This document shows, in pieces, positions 10,457 through 22,500 of a stretch of 64,000 nt of DNA (its first letter is position 1; every line of letters starts with the position of its first letter). The notes below the pieces were generated by a model. That model did no database searches. It saw only the letters and a program-made list of their open reading frames with translations, and was not told where the DNA came from. The stretch is from Alentia gelatinosa (taxonomy: Eukaryota > Annelida > Polychaeta > Phyllodocida > Polynoidae), in the NCBI GenBank assembly GCA_950022655.1, contig OX465584.1:53834789-53898788 (forward strand), in the 5' to 3' direction. Position numbers and translations under genes: made by a program.

Positions 10457-11116
10457 CTTAGAATAGCGTTGAATATTGTTCCTGTTTCGCAGACTAGTGT
10501 CAAACAATAAGCAAATGAATCTATGCCTCATTCTCAAACACTGGTTCGAATCTCCCCAAACACCCTATCCCCATTCTATGGCCAATACTGATATGAATTC
10601 ATGTTTTCTCAGTCTCTTTGAGGCAGTAAATTCGACATTAAAAGTACTTTTTTTTTCATGACCCCATCTGACATCCCTGATTAATTTTCAGTTGCTTTAT
10701 GCTTATTTTGACACAAGTGTAGGTGTTTTAGTGGTTGAATTGGATTTATGCAAAATAGTCACATTCCCCCAAGGAGGATTTTGGTAGATTTTAGAATAAT
10801 GTTTTGGGAACCTCCCTGAGATGCATTGTGAAGAAAGTACAGTATTGCAATTTGTGATAGGTTAGGCCTAAAAATGTTAGATTCTAGCCGATTTATATAG
10901 ATACTGTCTTATTTAGAATATCGTTCATGTTTCGCATATGCTGGAGTCAATTAATTATCGCTGCACCCTATATTATTGTACTTTTAAATGAAAAATAAAT
11001 TGCCCGTTAACGCGGGGTGGTCCGGAAACAGGGTTTGACTGTATTTTTATATTGATTGTGTTTTCTGAGTGAGAGAAAAAACAATATAAAAAAGCCCATT
11101 ATTTAATCGATTGCAG

Positions 11117-11455
11117 GACGTTAGGGCCCACCAGCTAATAGTCAGGACGTTAGGGCCCACCCTACTCTGGGGGTGTGAAAGCGTATGTCGCGCCTCTGCT
11201 GCGCGGTGATGTCGCGCCGGCAGGGAGAAATAGCAAAATTAGAAGTTAGGGCCTAGACATTTTTGCAGAAATGGTCAGTGTTCACGATCTCAGTTAATGG
11301 ATTATGTTTAAAACCACCAATTATACCTCCATAGGATATCTCCCTTGACATAGTCTGTTCTTTAACCCATGTGGGCTCTCGACGTTATGATAGGTGGGCC
11401 CTAACGCCCCGACAAGTGGGCCCTAACGTCCCGGCTTTCAGGTGGTGGGCCCTAC
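11117..11455. repeat. Element bounded by multiple inverted GTTAGGGCCCACC motifs
   Basis: GGACGTTAGGGCCCACC occurs twice at the left (about 11117 and 11142). Its inverse (GGTGGGCCCTAACG and GTGGGCCCTAACGTCC, plus a shorter GTGGTGGGCCCTA) occurs at about 11390, 11415 and 11441. This looks like a MITE with duplicated terminal repeats. Only the termini are recognisable. Confidence 0.6.
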
Positions 11456-11469
11456 CATGTCATCTTTTT

Positions 11470-12801
11470 TATTGGTGGATTGTGTCTTACGCTATATCAA
11501 ATCGCTACTTGTTCCAAATTAAGGTGCTGTCCTCACCTATTTGTTCTTATTGTGAGGAACAAGATTCTATAATCCATTTCTTTGTAGAGTGCCCTGTAGT
11601 GATGTTGTTTTGGGTACAGGCAAGGAACTGGTTGAAGACATGTTCTAAACTGGTCTTGGGCCTTGACCCGATAGATCTAATTATTGGCACCACCAATAAA
11701 GGTAGCCTCGCCGAAATAACTAATTTTATATGTCTCCATGCAAAATACTATATTCATCGACAAAAAATTTTTCACAATAGCAAACTGTCAGTATATGATT
11801 GGAGCATTGAACTCCGCAACAGTCTATGTGTAGAAAAATATATTTGTAGTTTGATGGGAAAACAGGACCGTTTTGTGAAATGGAAGGAGATATTGGAAGC
11901 CATGATGTAGTCCATGCTATGTGCAACCTCAGAGGCCAATGGGGGCTGAGATCCTGCTACGATACGGGTTTGTCAACAATTAGTTTTAAGCTGTTAACAT
12001 TGGGGGATAAGGTATTCGTTTAAGACATTACTCTCCTAATCTCACATCTCGTTCATGTTTTTATGTGATGTCTTTTATAATGTCCCTTGTATTGTATTGT
12101 TACACGTCCTGTGTTTCGACTTGTACTGATTTTATTTGGTCCTTTGAAACCTCCTCTCCACATGAAGAATAGTTATGTAACATGAACCTGGACTACTGAA
12201 ATTGCTTCTCTAAACTTGTCACCCACATGAAGAATAGTCAGGTAACACAAGCTTGGACTACTAAAATTGCTTCTCTAACTTGTAACAAACTTTCTATGGT
12301 AGCTAATCAAATGTAAAATGCTGATGAGATTAGGCCGGAGGTCGATTACACACTATGGAGGTTATGGTGGTCTTTTGGTCCTATTTACGACACCTTGATT
12401 TCTTCACGTCCTATTTGCTGTTCATGTGTAATGTCATATGTTTCTGTATTGTAATGTCTGTCTACTTGTAAAATACCAGAAGGGAATCAGGTCATCCCCA
12501 CAAAAATTTCCGAGCAGCCAGACGTAGCAGAATTGTTTCCTAAGAGAGTGAGGTTCTTATCAAATGATTATAGTGCAATGAGATTGTTCATGTGTTGATT
12601 TTTTTTTCTTACAGAGGAAATTGTGCAGCGTTGGAGGGGTGCACATGTAGCTAGAAGGATATACTATTGTTCATCGTGGGAGCGAGCACATGTTAACACC
12701 AATGGGTTTATGCTAGTTTTGAACAGGGAGAATGAACTGTGTAATTAAATCATGATACTGAATAAAAGAGAGCGCTGCTCGTTTGAAAAAAAAACAAAAA
12801 C
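11470..12801 (+). mobile_element. 3' fragment of a non-LTR retrotransposon (LINE)
   Basis: The open frame to 11910 ends a reverse-transcriptase-type ORF2. It has a Cys-His knuckle (CSYCEEQDSIIHFFVECP) and the typical C-terminal tail (KYYIHRQKIF, then LCVEKYICSLMGKQDRFVKWK) of L2/CR1-like LINEs. A non-coding 3' region follows with a duplicated ~70-bp segment (CACATGAAGAATAGT at about 12158 and 12222), then AATAAA at 12761 and an A-rich tail at 12786-12801. The catalytic domain is missing, so the copy is 5'-truncated and dead. Confidence 0.8.
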
Positions 12802-14479
12802 AAGCAATTTATCTAAATCATACACATTATGTCTGATTTACATGGCATGAGTTTTGATTATGATGTTAGCTATTATCAAATGTCATATAAAATAAAGAGG
12901 TATCAAGATATAATGCATAATTACTTTATTTCATAATGATATAAATTTAATGCAGATTGATATGCACATAACATATATGAATTCATGTACATGTGTATGT
13001 AATCAATAATTTGTACATTAAAAGGAAAGAAAGATTGCTCATACAGGAACCTGTATTGAGGTGTATTGCACACATCAAAGATGTAACAATTTATGATATA
13101 CGGAAACTGGCTTATTGTCTTCGTATGTTAGAAATATGTGGTCAAATCGCTGATCAGATACTTTACCGCAGAGGAAGGGTATCTGATCGACAATTTTACC
13201 AATCAGATTTTTTTCGAATTACATATATTATACACTGTACCTTAAAATGGGGACATTCTACCCAGTTATGTGAGGACATACCCCTAACCATAAATACTAC
13301 ATGTACCGGAGCCGGCAGTATGCGTAGGTGATACGATCATAAGTATATAAAAATCCACAGTTCATATCAAATTCACAGACACAATCATCACTTCAGGAAC
13401 AATTTTTATCAGTGAAATATATACGTAAAAATATATACCATTTGTTCTGAGAGCAAGACAATTACAGTTATGCCAATAGAATTCTGGTAACGTTTACTTA
13501 TGACAAAAGGAAATGTAATGAAGAAGCCACCTCGTGAACTCAAATAACATCTAAAACGCGTCAGAAAATACAATATTATACACAGTAAACCAGCAACTGT
13601 GATGCACTGAATGGACACGATGAATTTACCACATAATGTCTCCCAATCAAATAGTGTAACATAGAATTTGTCCTTCCGCTTCCATAACGCTTCTTATTAC
13701 AGGAAAAATAATCTTGTGTACAACATGTGTACTACTAAATTTATCTAAAAGATTTTTAAAAAATACATCAAAATGTAACGTAATCGTCAATTGATAATAA
13801 CAAAAGGCTTAGAAAGGAAATAATACTGTGGTACGCATATATGTTATGTGCTATGAAAACAGGGAGCGAGACTGACAGACACACATTACAACCTTCTCTC
13901 GGAATTCTCTGATGGAAATCGAACACAACGTATTGAACAGAAGCCAAATCGTCTTGATTCTAACGATAGGAAATCGTAAATGTAAAGCTCCATTTTCTTT
14001 TTTCCAAAGAAATAACTAATATTTCTTTTTCGTATCATCGACAAAGAATTTTAGCATACTATTTTCTGCTATGACTTAATCGGTTGTGTCACATATTTGA
14101 AATGTTTTCGGATGAATGAGAGGTTTGTCATGTAGTTCTTAAAAATATTGATTCTTTTTAGGTAAAGTTAGCTAGTAGCACCGGTATTATCATAATACCA
14201 CATATAGTATTCTAATATGGAATTTGAGCATGAATTTGTCAAATGGCAGGAGAGAGCACCAGCGTTCCACACACGACACTTAGTATCAATTTTCCCTTTT
14301 TACGCGAAAAAGATATTCCTAAGGCCACTCAAAAAAACAAACTTGTTTCTCATCACCGCGCGCATCAGAAAAAACGATTTTAGAAGATTTTTTTTTTTTT
14401 TTTTCTTTTTAATAGATGAACCTTGATAGAAATTTTGAAAGGTATGTGTATTTATTATCAAATTAAAGCTCCTGATGTC

Positions 14480-14602
14480 AGGGATGCATTAAATGTAAAG
14501 CCGGTAAAAATCTGGAAACCCCGCGTAAGCAGACACCCCGCGTAAGCAACCACTCTGGCCCGGATCAGAGGGTGTCCGCTTATGAGCGGTTTTACTGTAT
14601 GT
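14480..14602. mobile_element. Remnant of a pogo/Tigger-like MITE
   Basis: Contains ACCCCGCGTAAGCAGACACC and GGGTGTCCGCTTATGAGCGG followed by TTTTACTGTA. This is the terminal pattern seen intact at 37450-37637. The left terminus is degraded. Confidence 0.55.
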
Positions 14603-16352
14603 CTGCCATCTTTGATATAGCAAAAAAAAAAAAAAAAAAAAAGCGCCCTCGTCATATTTTTCATGGCTTGGTGATGAGAAACAATTTTATTTTTTTTAGT
14701 GGCCTAAACATACCACGAAATATATAGAATATAAACGATGGTTCTGTTGACAGGCGGCCTTAAATAGTAGTAATACAGTATAGTAATATACAAGCGCTAG
14801 CGAGTGTATTGTGACGTCAACCTCGAGTGGTTTACAAGGTGCCAGGATGACCTAGTGAGTCCTACCTTTATCCATCTTTTCGAATAAATTAAACCCAGAA
14901 ATTACCATATCAAAGATTATGAAAAAAGGGACTATTCTTATGTTCTGTAGCACAAAGGGACCATTTTTCCGTATACTACGTCTTTAAGGCCATATACCAC
15001 AGTTATGGTATCTGACAGGTTTTATATAATGGGTCACGGTTTATTGAGTCCCCATACATATACAAAGCGGGCTTTGTATACGATGGATGATGAATATTGC
15101 GATGCATTAAACAAACGTATTCCCCGAAAGATGCTTAACAACTTTGCTTACTTCAGGTTATTAAATGTATCGAAAAGAGGGGTTACTACATATTAGACAA
15201 TGATTGTGGCTAACCAGGTGACACAACTAGCGATTCTTTTACTTCCTTGGGCACAGGTCAGCGACTATGTACCCTGCGATTTTGTACCAGAACATTAATC
15301 TCAAGGCATGCCACCCTTTTTTTTCTTCTCCAAATCTAAGGACAAAGGCTACTCCGGCTTGCGATTTTGTTCCCTTGCCCTTTTTGATAAACAACTCACT
15401 GTTATTGCAGTCAAGTATATTCATTATTTCTATGTGATTTATGATATAATTCTGTTATGATCTTCTAACAAACGTGAACATATCTAAGATTAACAGAATA
15501 TTTTAAGATACAGATATACGCCACATAACCTGCCCCATTTCCCCGGTCACCCGATAGGGGATCATGGAGAGTTCTGGTGCGCCCTGTGAGATGGCACCAC
15601 CAGCGAGGGCAGGGGGACCTCTGTGATATTCTACCCATAGATAATCCGGAGCTAGACCACATAGGGGCACCATATATCCAGCGGGGGGGGGGGGGGGGGG
15701 GGGGGGCATCCATACAGACCAGGCTCTGCGCTATTATAACATTTACAGGGATGTCAGCAGCCCTTGAAGAAAATCCCTAAATTCATTTGTTTGCAGCGAT
15801 GACCACCAGCCCCCCCCCCCCAACAATTAAATATAAAAAAAAAACTAAAAAAAACCCGCCATTTTTCTCATGCAACTTTTGATGTTAAAACAAATATTGT
15901 ATATGTTAGACATAAGGCAAAATCTGTACAAGTCGCGAAATCACTGTAAATATCACACATGTAACGTGTTGCTATATGGCAAGTACGTATTGCATGGAAG
16001 AGCAATCCACAAGAATTGAATGCAATAAAACTAAAAAAAAAAATTAAAACAAATCTGGATGGGAGAGTGTAATATAAAGCTGCTTCTTGGTGTTAGCTAT
16101 ACACTCAAAATGATTTATATGTTTTCAGGGATTTTCATCCATGTATTATCGATGGTCAGCTTGTCAGGGAAAACCCTGAGGATCTTAGAAGTAATAATGC
16201 ACAGGGAGGTCATGTATATGGAGTTCTATAAAATAATATAGGGTTGACATACAAGATTCTACTAAGGCTTTTAAGTGCTGGGGACAATATTTCTGTGTCT
16301 TATAAAAATCCCTGATTTCAGGGATTATCGTGAACTCCCTGTGTATAAGTCT

Positions 16353-16553
16353 CTAAGTGAGGATGTCGTCGTCGTCTAGGGTGGAGTAGCTCGGGTGGTG
16401 CGGCGAGTTTCCATGGTTGCCGACGGCGAGATGGATCTTGGGTGGCGTCATGGACAGTTCACGGAACTCATGGACGAAAGTTGTGAAGAAGATGAGAACA
16501 GCCACAGCCATCACCCACTCCGAGACTGTACTGACGATATGCCAGTCGTAACC
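16353..16553 (-). CDS. DRAM2: DRAM terminal coding exon 7
   Basis: Acceptor TTATTTCAG|GGT, stop TAG. Encodes 198-263: GYDWHIVSTVSEW, membrane segment 6 (VMAVAVLIFFTTFVHEF), then a 33-residue cytosolic tail ending YSTLDDDDILT. The first 49 nt and the acceptor are repeated upstream in the intron (16554-17540). Confidence 0.93.
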   Translation of the reverse strand, partial: GYDWHIVSTVSEWVMAVAVLIFFTTFVHEFRELSMTPPKIHLAVGNHGNSPHHPSYSTLDDDDILT

Positions 16554-19500
16554 CTGAAATAACACCAGACTGTTAATACACAACTGTACCGAATACAGCC
16601 ACTCCTCTTTAACATGAGTGTGGTGTATCGTGGGACAACTCAGCCATCACCCACTCCGAGACTGTACTGACGATGTGCCAGTCGTAACCCTGAAATAACA
16701 CAAGACTATCAATACACAACTGTACCGAATACAGTCACTCCTCTTTAACATGAGTGTGGTGTATCGTGGGACAACTCAGCCATCACCCACTCCGAGACTG
16801 TACTGACGATATGCCAGTCGTAACCCTGAAATAACACAAGACTATTAATACACAACTGTACCGAATACAGCCACTGCTCTTTAACATGAGTGTGGTGACT
16901 GAAGCCTTCTGAATGATGGCTGTGGTGTATCGTGGGACAACTCAGCCATCAACCACTCCGAGACTGTACTGACGATGTGCCAGTCGTAACCCTGAAATAA
17001 CACCAGACTATTAATACACAACTGTACCGAATACAGCCACTCCTCTTTAACATGAGTGTGGTGTATCGTGGGATAACTCAGCCATCACCCACTCCGAGAC
17101 TGTACTGACGATGTGCCAGTCGTAATCCTGAAATAACACAAGACTATCAATACACAACTGTACCGAATACAGCCACTCCTCTTTAACATGAGTGTGGTGT
17201 ATCGTGGGACAACTCAGCCATCACCCACTCCGAGACTGTACTGACGATGTGCCAGTCGTAACCCTGAAATAACACAAGACTGTTAATACACAACTGTACC
17301 AAGTACAGTCACTGCCCTTAAACATGAGTGTGGTGTATCGTGGGAAAACACAGCCATCACCCACTCCGAGACTGTACTGACGATATGCCAGTCGTAACCC
17401 TGAAATAACACCAGACTGTTAATACACAACTGTACCCAATACAGCCACTGCTCTTTAACATGAGTGTGGTGTATCGTGGGACAACTCAGCCATCAACCAC
17501 TCCGAGACTGTACTGACGATATGCCAGTCGTAACACACATGAAAACCCCTTTCTGCACCTCGTACAAGGGATATCGTTAAATAACATTCAAGTCTGTTCG
17601 CCAAGACAGTATTATCTGTCCATAAGGTCGTCCATAAGTGTTGAATAAAGTTGACCCACATTATCCCTAGGTCTCTATGGCATACAGAAAAAGGCCTACA
17701 TGCACGATCCTAGATTATTCAACAGGGCCCTGGGTGATGTTTAATAATCGGGGATGTATCTTAGAAATTACTCCTACACGATTATACTTAAAGCTAGGAC
17801 ACTTAAAGGTGTGTCGTAGCATTTGCAAATATAGTTAAATTTTGTATCAATATTGCAATAATCAGCAATATTGTGATAAAAGCGGTGGTTGGGGTTATTG
17901 AGAAATGGCTGAGTATTGCTGTATTGACAGGAAGAACATTTTCCATAAGGCAGACAGATGATTGTAGGTTTAAATTATTCAGAGATATAGGAATCCATCC
18001 TGACTCAAGGGACAGTCTTTGAGTAATGTTATAGGACATGTCCTTATGCATGATCAGTGCCAAATCTACTATATATCTTACCAAGGATCGGACACACCAC
18101 CCAGGACAACATTTATTAAACGAATACTACGATAGGTCGTTTACATCCTCCTTTATCGTGAGTTACATCGTATTATAAGCCAGGATGAATCCTCCAGACT
18201 ATTGAACGGCACCCAAGAACTTTTAATACACAACTATTATATGCATTTTATGGCAGGTATTCATGTGGGTACCACTGCTGGGATAAGTCAATATTTCTAA
18301 TCAATTATATAACAGGGATAAAAGTCCAGCCTGAGGAACAAACCCGGAAATCTAAAACCCCAAAAGAAAACATTTTATAACATTATCGACACATTCTAAT
18401 TTCTGTTGATTACACTGTAACTTTTAATATTTAAAGAAAGATAAATGTGAAATTAAACAGGTGTGTAGAAAATATGAGACTTGGGTCATTTGTTGGCAAA
18501 CTTGCATCCCTGATACATTAAATACAAGAAATATTGAGCTCCGGTGGAGTCATCTCCATGTATGTTAGGGATAAAAAAGTAGTGCCCTCTGTGACTGAGA
18601 CTCCAGGAAATACGAATGATTTTAGTATTTCACCATGGTATTTAGTTATCCTGAATCCGAGACCAATACCCCCTTTTAGTTTGTCAAAGTTTCTGAAATT
18701 CAAACAACTATGTATAGATCTATCGGAATAAGCATTCAAGTTATTATTGCTGTGGTCCCAAAAGGAATGCCTCGAGGCATCATGCTGCAGTACCCCCAAG
18801 AATACCTGATAATATCATGCTGTGATCGAAATGCCTGGATGCATCATGCTGCATTGAAAGGGTAAAAAACAGGCATATAAATATAATTCCTTAAGACATA
18901 GATTAAATTTCAGAATGTTTATGAGGAATTTAAAACAAGGAGTGGCACCTATAATGATAATGGAATTGGCATTACTGTGGGTGTGGGTGGGTAGGTAAAA
19001 TTTGGGTTAAATTATGAGGTGGGTTTGTTGTAACTGGTTCAGATGTGTTAATAGTGTGGTGTGTGGGTTGAACACAAGAGGGAATGACATAGTCTTGTTC
19101 TGTATTATATACCTATACCAGAAAATCCTACAGATACCAATCTCTGCTGTTGTTTTGGTATTTTACTCATCCCAACAAACTGTGCTGGTATGAACAAATA
19201 CAAGCATAATTATGCTGAATTCGTATTCTGATTGGTTAGGATAAATGACTGACCTAGCTATGATGTAGTGGTGCAAACACTATCTCAAGATATAACAAGG
19301 ACTCCCAAATTTATACAGAAAATTTAAGAACATTATGAGTATTAAAAACTCGAAAGAAGAAAATTCGGAAACATAATATTTATATGAATCTAACAATGAC
19401 ACAGATCTCTAGAGTAAAGTGACCTCCCTGCAGAGTGACTTAACGGTGTCATGTTTTGGACAATATCTAATAATCAATTTTTATAGGTATAGGTATATAA

Positions 19501-22500
19501 TACAAGTGTATCGCATGTACCTTGGTTTCAATGTCCCAACAAGGTGAATATGTTTCATTAAAATACCACATACACTGTCCACATGAACCACGATAGAAAA
19601 CAGGGACCATTGTTTTAGACGCGATAATCGTTAATAGCGACCGTTTTATAATCATCATACATTTGGCGATAATTATCGAACCATTGCGGCCAATGGTCAT
19701 TATATCTATCTTGAAAACTCAATATATTTTTAGTAATCGCTATTAACGATTATCACGTCTAAGAGACCGCTCCCTGGTTCACAGTTTAGGAAAGTGGTCA
19801 CCGGAGGACCCTCATGACAGGTTCATTGTATACTTACCCCGTCCGTCGGGTCCCACTTACGGGGATTGTTTCCATGGTAATGAGACTTAGCGAGGCTCTC
19901 AAAGACACGACCTGAACCCCGGGTTAAGGCGCGGTAAGCTTAATTAGAGGTCAAACTAATTGATCAAGCTCAATGATCTCTCAGTAATAAACCAAGCTGT
20001 TTGAGAAGGGAGGTTTCAGTAATTAAAGGAGGCCTCAATAATCGGCAGGGAGGTTTCAGTAATTAACAAGGTCTCAGTAATTAACAGGGTGGCTTCAGTA
20101 ATTAGCAGGAATGTCTCAGTAATTAGCAGGGATGTCTCAGAAATTAACAGGGAGGTCTCAGTAATTATTGGGAGGTCTCAGTAATTAAAGGTCTCAATAA
20201 TTAGCAGGGAGGTTTCAGTAATTAAAGGAGGTCTCAGTAATTAGCAGGGAGGTCTCAGTAATTAACAAGGAGGTCTCAGTAATAAACAGGGTGGCTTCAG
20301 TAATTAGCAGGGAGGTCTCAGTAATTAACAGGGTGGCTTCAGTAATTAGCAGGGAGGTCTCAGTAATTAGCAGGGAGGTCTCAGTAATTAGTGGGAGGTC
20401 TCAATACTTAGCAGGGAGGTCTCAGTAATTAACAGGGTGGTTTCAGTAACTAACAGGGAGGTCTCAGTAATTAACAGGGTGGTTTCAGTAATTAACAGGG
20501 AGGTCTCAGAAATTAACAGGGAGGTCTCAGTAATTAGTGGGAGGTCTCAGTAATTAATGGAGGTCTCAATAATTAGCAGGGAGGTCTCAGTAATTACCAG
20601 GGAGGTTTCAGTAATTAGCAGGGAGGTCTCAGTAATTAGCAGGTAGGTCTCAGTAATAAGAGGGAGGTTTCAGTAATTAGCAGGGAGGTCTTAGTGGATA
20701 AAAAGGGGGGTCACAGTAATTTAGAGGAAGGTCTTAGTATTTAACAGGAAAGTCTCATCAATTAACAAGGTGTCAGTAATTAATATGGAAGTCACAGTAA
20801 CTAGCAGGGAGATTTCACTAATAAGCCGGACTGTCATAATTCTTTAAGTGGAAGAAACTATTATGAAAAACGCTTAGAAGCATCATAATAATAAAAAGCA
20901 GTGTTACTGTAGTTAATCGCATAAAATGACTACTTAATAATTGTAGTTGAGCATTCAACATTCTCCTTCAATAATTAGTACTTATATGCACCAGTGTTGT
21001 CCATTATAAATATTTACACCAAGCCACTCTTTATTAATAAAATATTTTAGAAAATATAATCAGTAAAAGCAAATAATAACGTGGGTTTTTTAAAATCCCT
21101 TCCTGGGGAAATTTTGTATACCTTCATACTAGTGAGTGATAGGGGTGAGATAAATCTGAAACGCACTTGATCCATAGCCACTGAAAATATGTCATTCGTT
21201 TTCATTTGCTATATAATTTCACTCAGTTTTGCCTTGTGAGATATTTTCAGTGGATATGGATTTAGATGCAGTTCCTTCTTAGTATGTGTAGATAACTTCT
21301 GCTATTTTAATCATCTAAGTATCGCTAAATATGCCAGGAAACGACTAAGCTTTTATCCTACCCCTAATATAAAATCCCATAGGCTTAACATTGGGTTTCC
21401 GTATGCCACGCTAACTGGCATACAGAGTTTTATATGCCACTAGTGGCATACAGCATTGTTATCACGTAATATTCCAAAATCGAGGAGATAGGGTAGGATA
21501 AAATCAAAACCTGATTCGTTTTAATCTTGGCCACCGCATTCCACTCCTGAAGTTTTGGCCCCGGACTTCACTCGGCTTCGCCTCATGAAGTCACTTTGCC
21601 AAACTCCTGTCGTGGAATACGGTGGACAAGATTAAACCTCATCCAGTTTTACGATAATAAGCCATCAACATATATCACAGATTCTCAGCGATCCAATCAC
21701 CGATTATGATCGGGAACAGTCGGGAACAATGATGTCGATGTACGAGGGTACCCGACACACCGATTATAATCGGCCATTACCCCCATGTTAGGAATGCCCG
21801 ATTTCCACTGGATTGTGATCGGTTTGTAAAGTGCGTACAGCGACAAGTACATCACAGATTTTCAACAACCCGACGGATTAGTTGGGCAAAGGTGCGATCG
21901 GGAAGAGTTGGTGTGTCTCATTATACTTCTGTACACCAAATATCAAACCCTGTGGTATTCTAGAAGGCGGACCGCGAAATGTTAGAAGCTTATCATGTTA
22001 ATTTAATCACCATGAACCAAAGCTTTTTTAAGATCCCGTGTTGAGATCCCGTGTTGAGATCCCGTGGTGAGATCACGTGGTGAGATCACGTGGTGAGATC
22101 ACGTGGTGAATCACATGGTGAAATCACATGGTGAAATCACATGGTGAAATCACATGGTGAAATCACATGGTGAAATCACGTGGTGAGGTCACGTGGTGAG
22201 ATCACGTGGTGAAGTCACGTGGTGAGATATTAAAGGCATGAAGGAGAAATTAGATCTAACGTACGCCGTCTCCTGGTTCCCATTTCCGCTGATCTACTTT
22301 TGGATCTTTATAATTAAATGAAATTCTGGCCGCTAAAGAACCTAGTATCAGTTAAGGGAATAGGAGAAACAATGATCAAGTCTTAGTAATACTGTTTCCT
22401 CTTTCACAGATGGCAGGCCTTAACACTAGAAACACTGAAAGCTTATCATATTGACCTATCACTACGAACTAAAGCTGCATAAAGATCACGTGGTGAGATC

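Larger units (their letters stand above)
9000..16352. other. Intergenic interval between CEPT1 and DRAM
   Basis: No host exon recognised. It contains a C run (9196-9210), a dispersed repeat (9658-9790), a MITE-end-like segment (9940-10091), a hairpin element (10331-10456), an inverted-repeat element (11117-11455), a LINE 3' fragment (11470-12801), a pogo-like remnant (14480-14602) and simple runs (T at 14387-14403, A at 14622-14641, G at 15681-15706). Nothing recognisable in 12810-14450 or 14700-15480. The 3'UTR of the DRAM transcript must lie just left of 16353; no clear AATAAA was found. Confidence 0.6.
17540..19837. other. Remainder of DRAM intron 6
   Basis: Contains the dispersed repeat 17615-17745, a possible inverted-terminal element (about 17800-18104, GGTGTGTC at left and GACACACC at right) and the palindromic MITE at 19601-19776. 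The rest is AT-rich sequence with no recognisable gene. Confidence 0.5.

Noticed and set aside
17803..18084. 93-codon minus-strand hydrophobic frame, considered as an extra DRAM exon
   Set aside because: It does not match the DRAM family, and exons 6 and 7 already join in phase without it. Inverted GGTGTGTC/GACACACC ends suggest a mobile element.
20000..20700. CRISPR-like regular repeats
   Set aside because: Repeats are contiguous with no unique spacers, and the window is clearly animal DNA.
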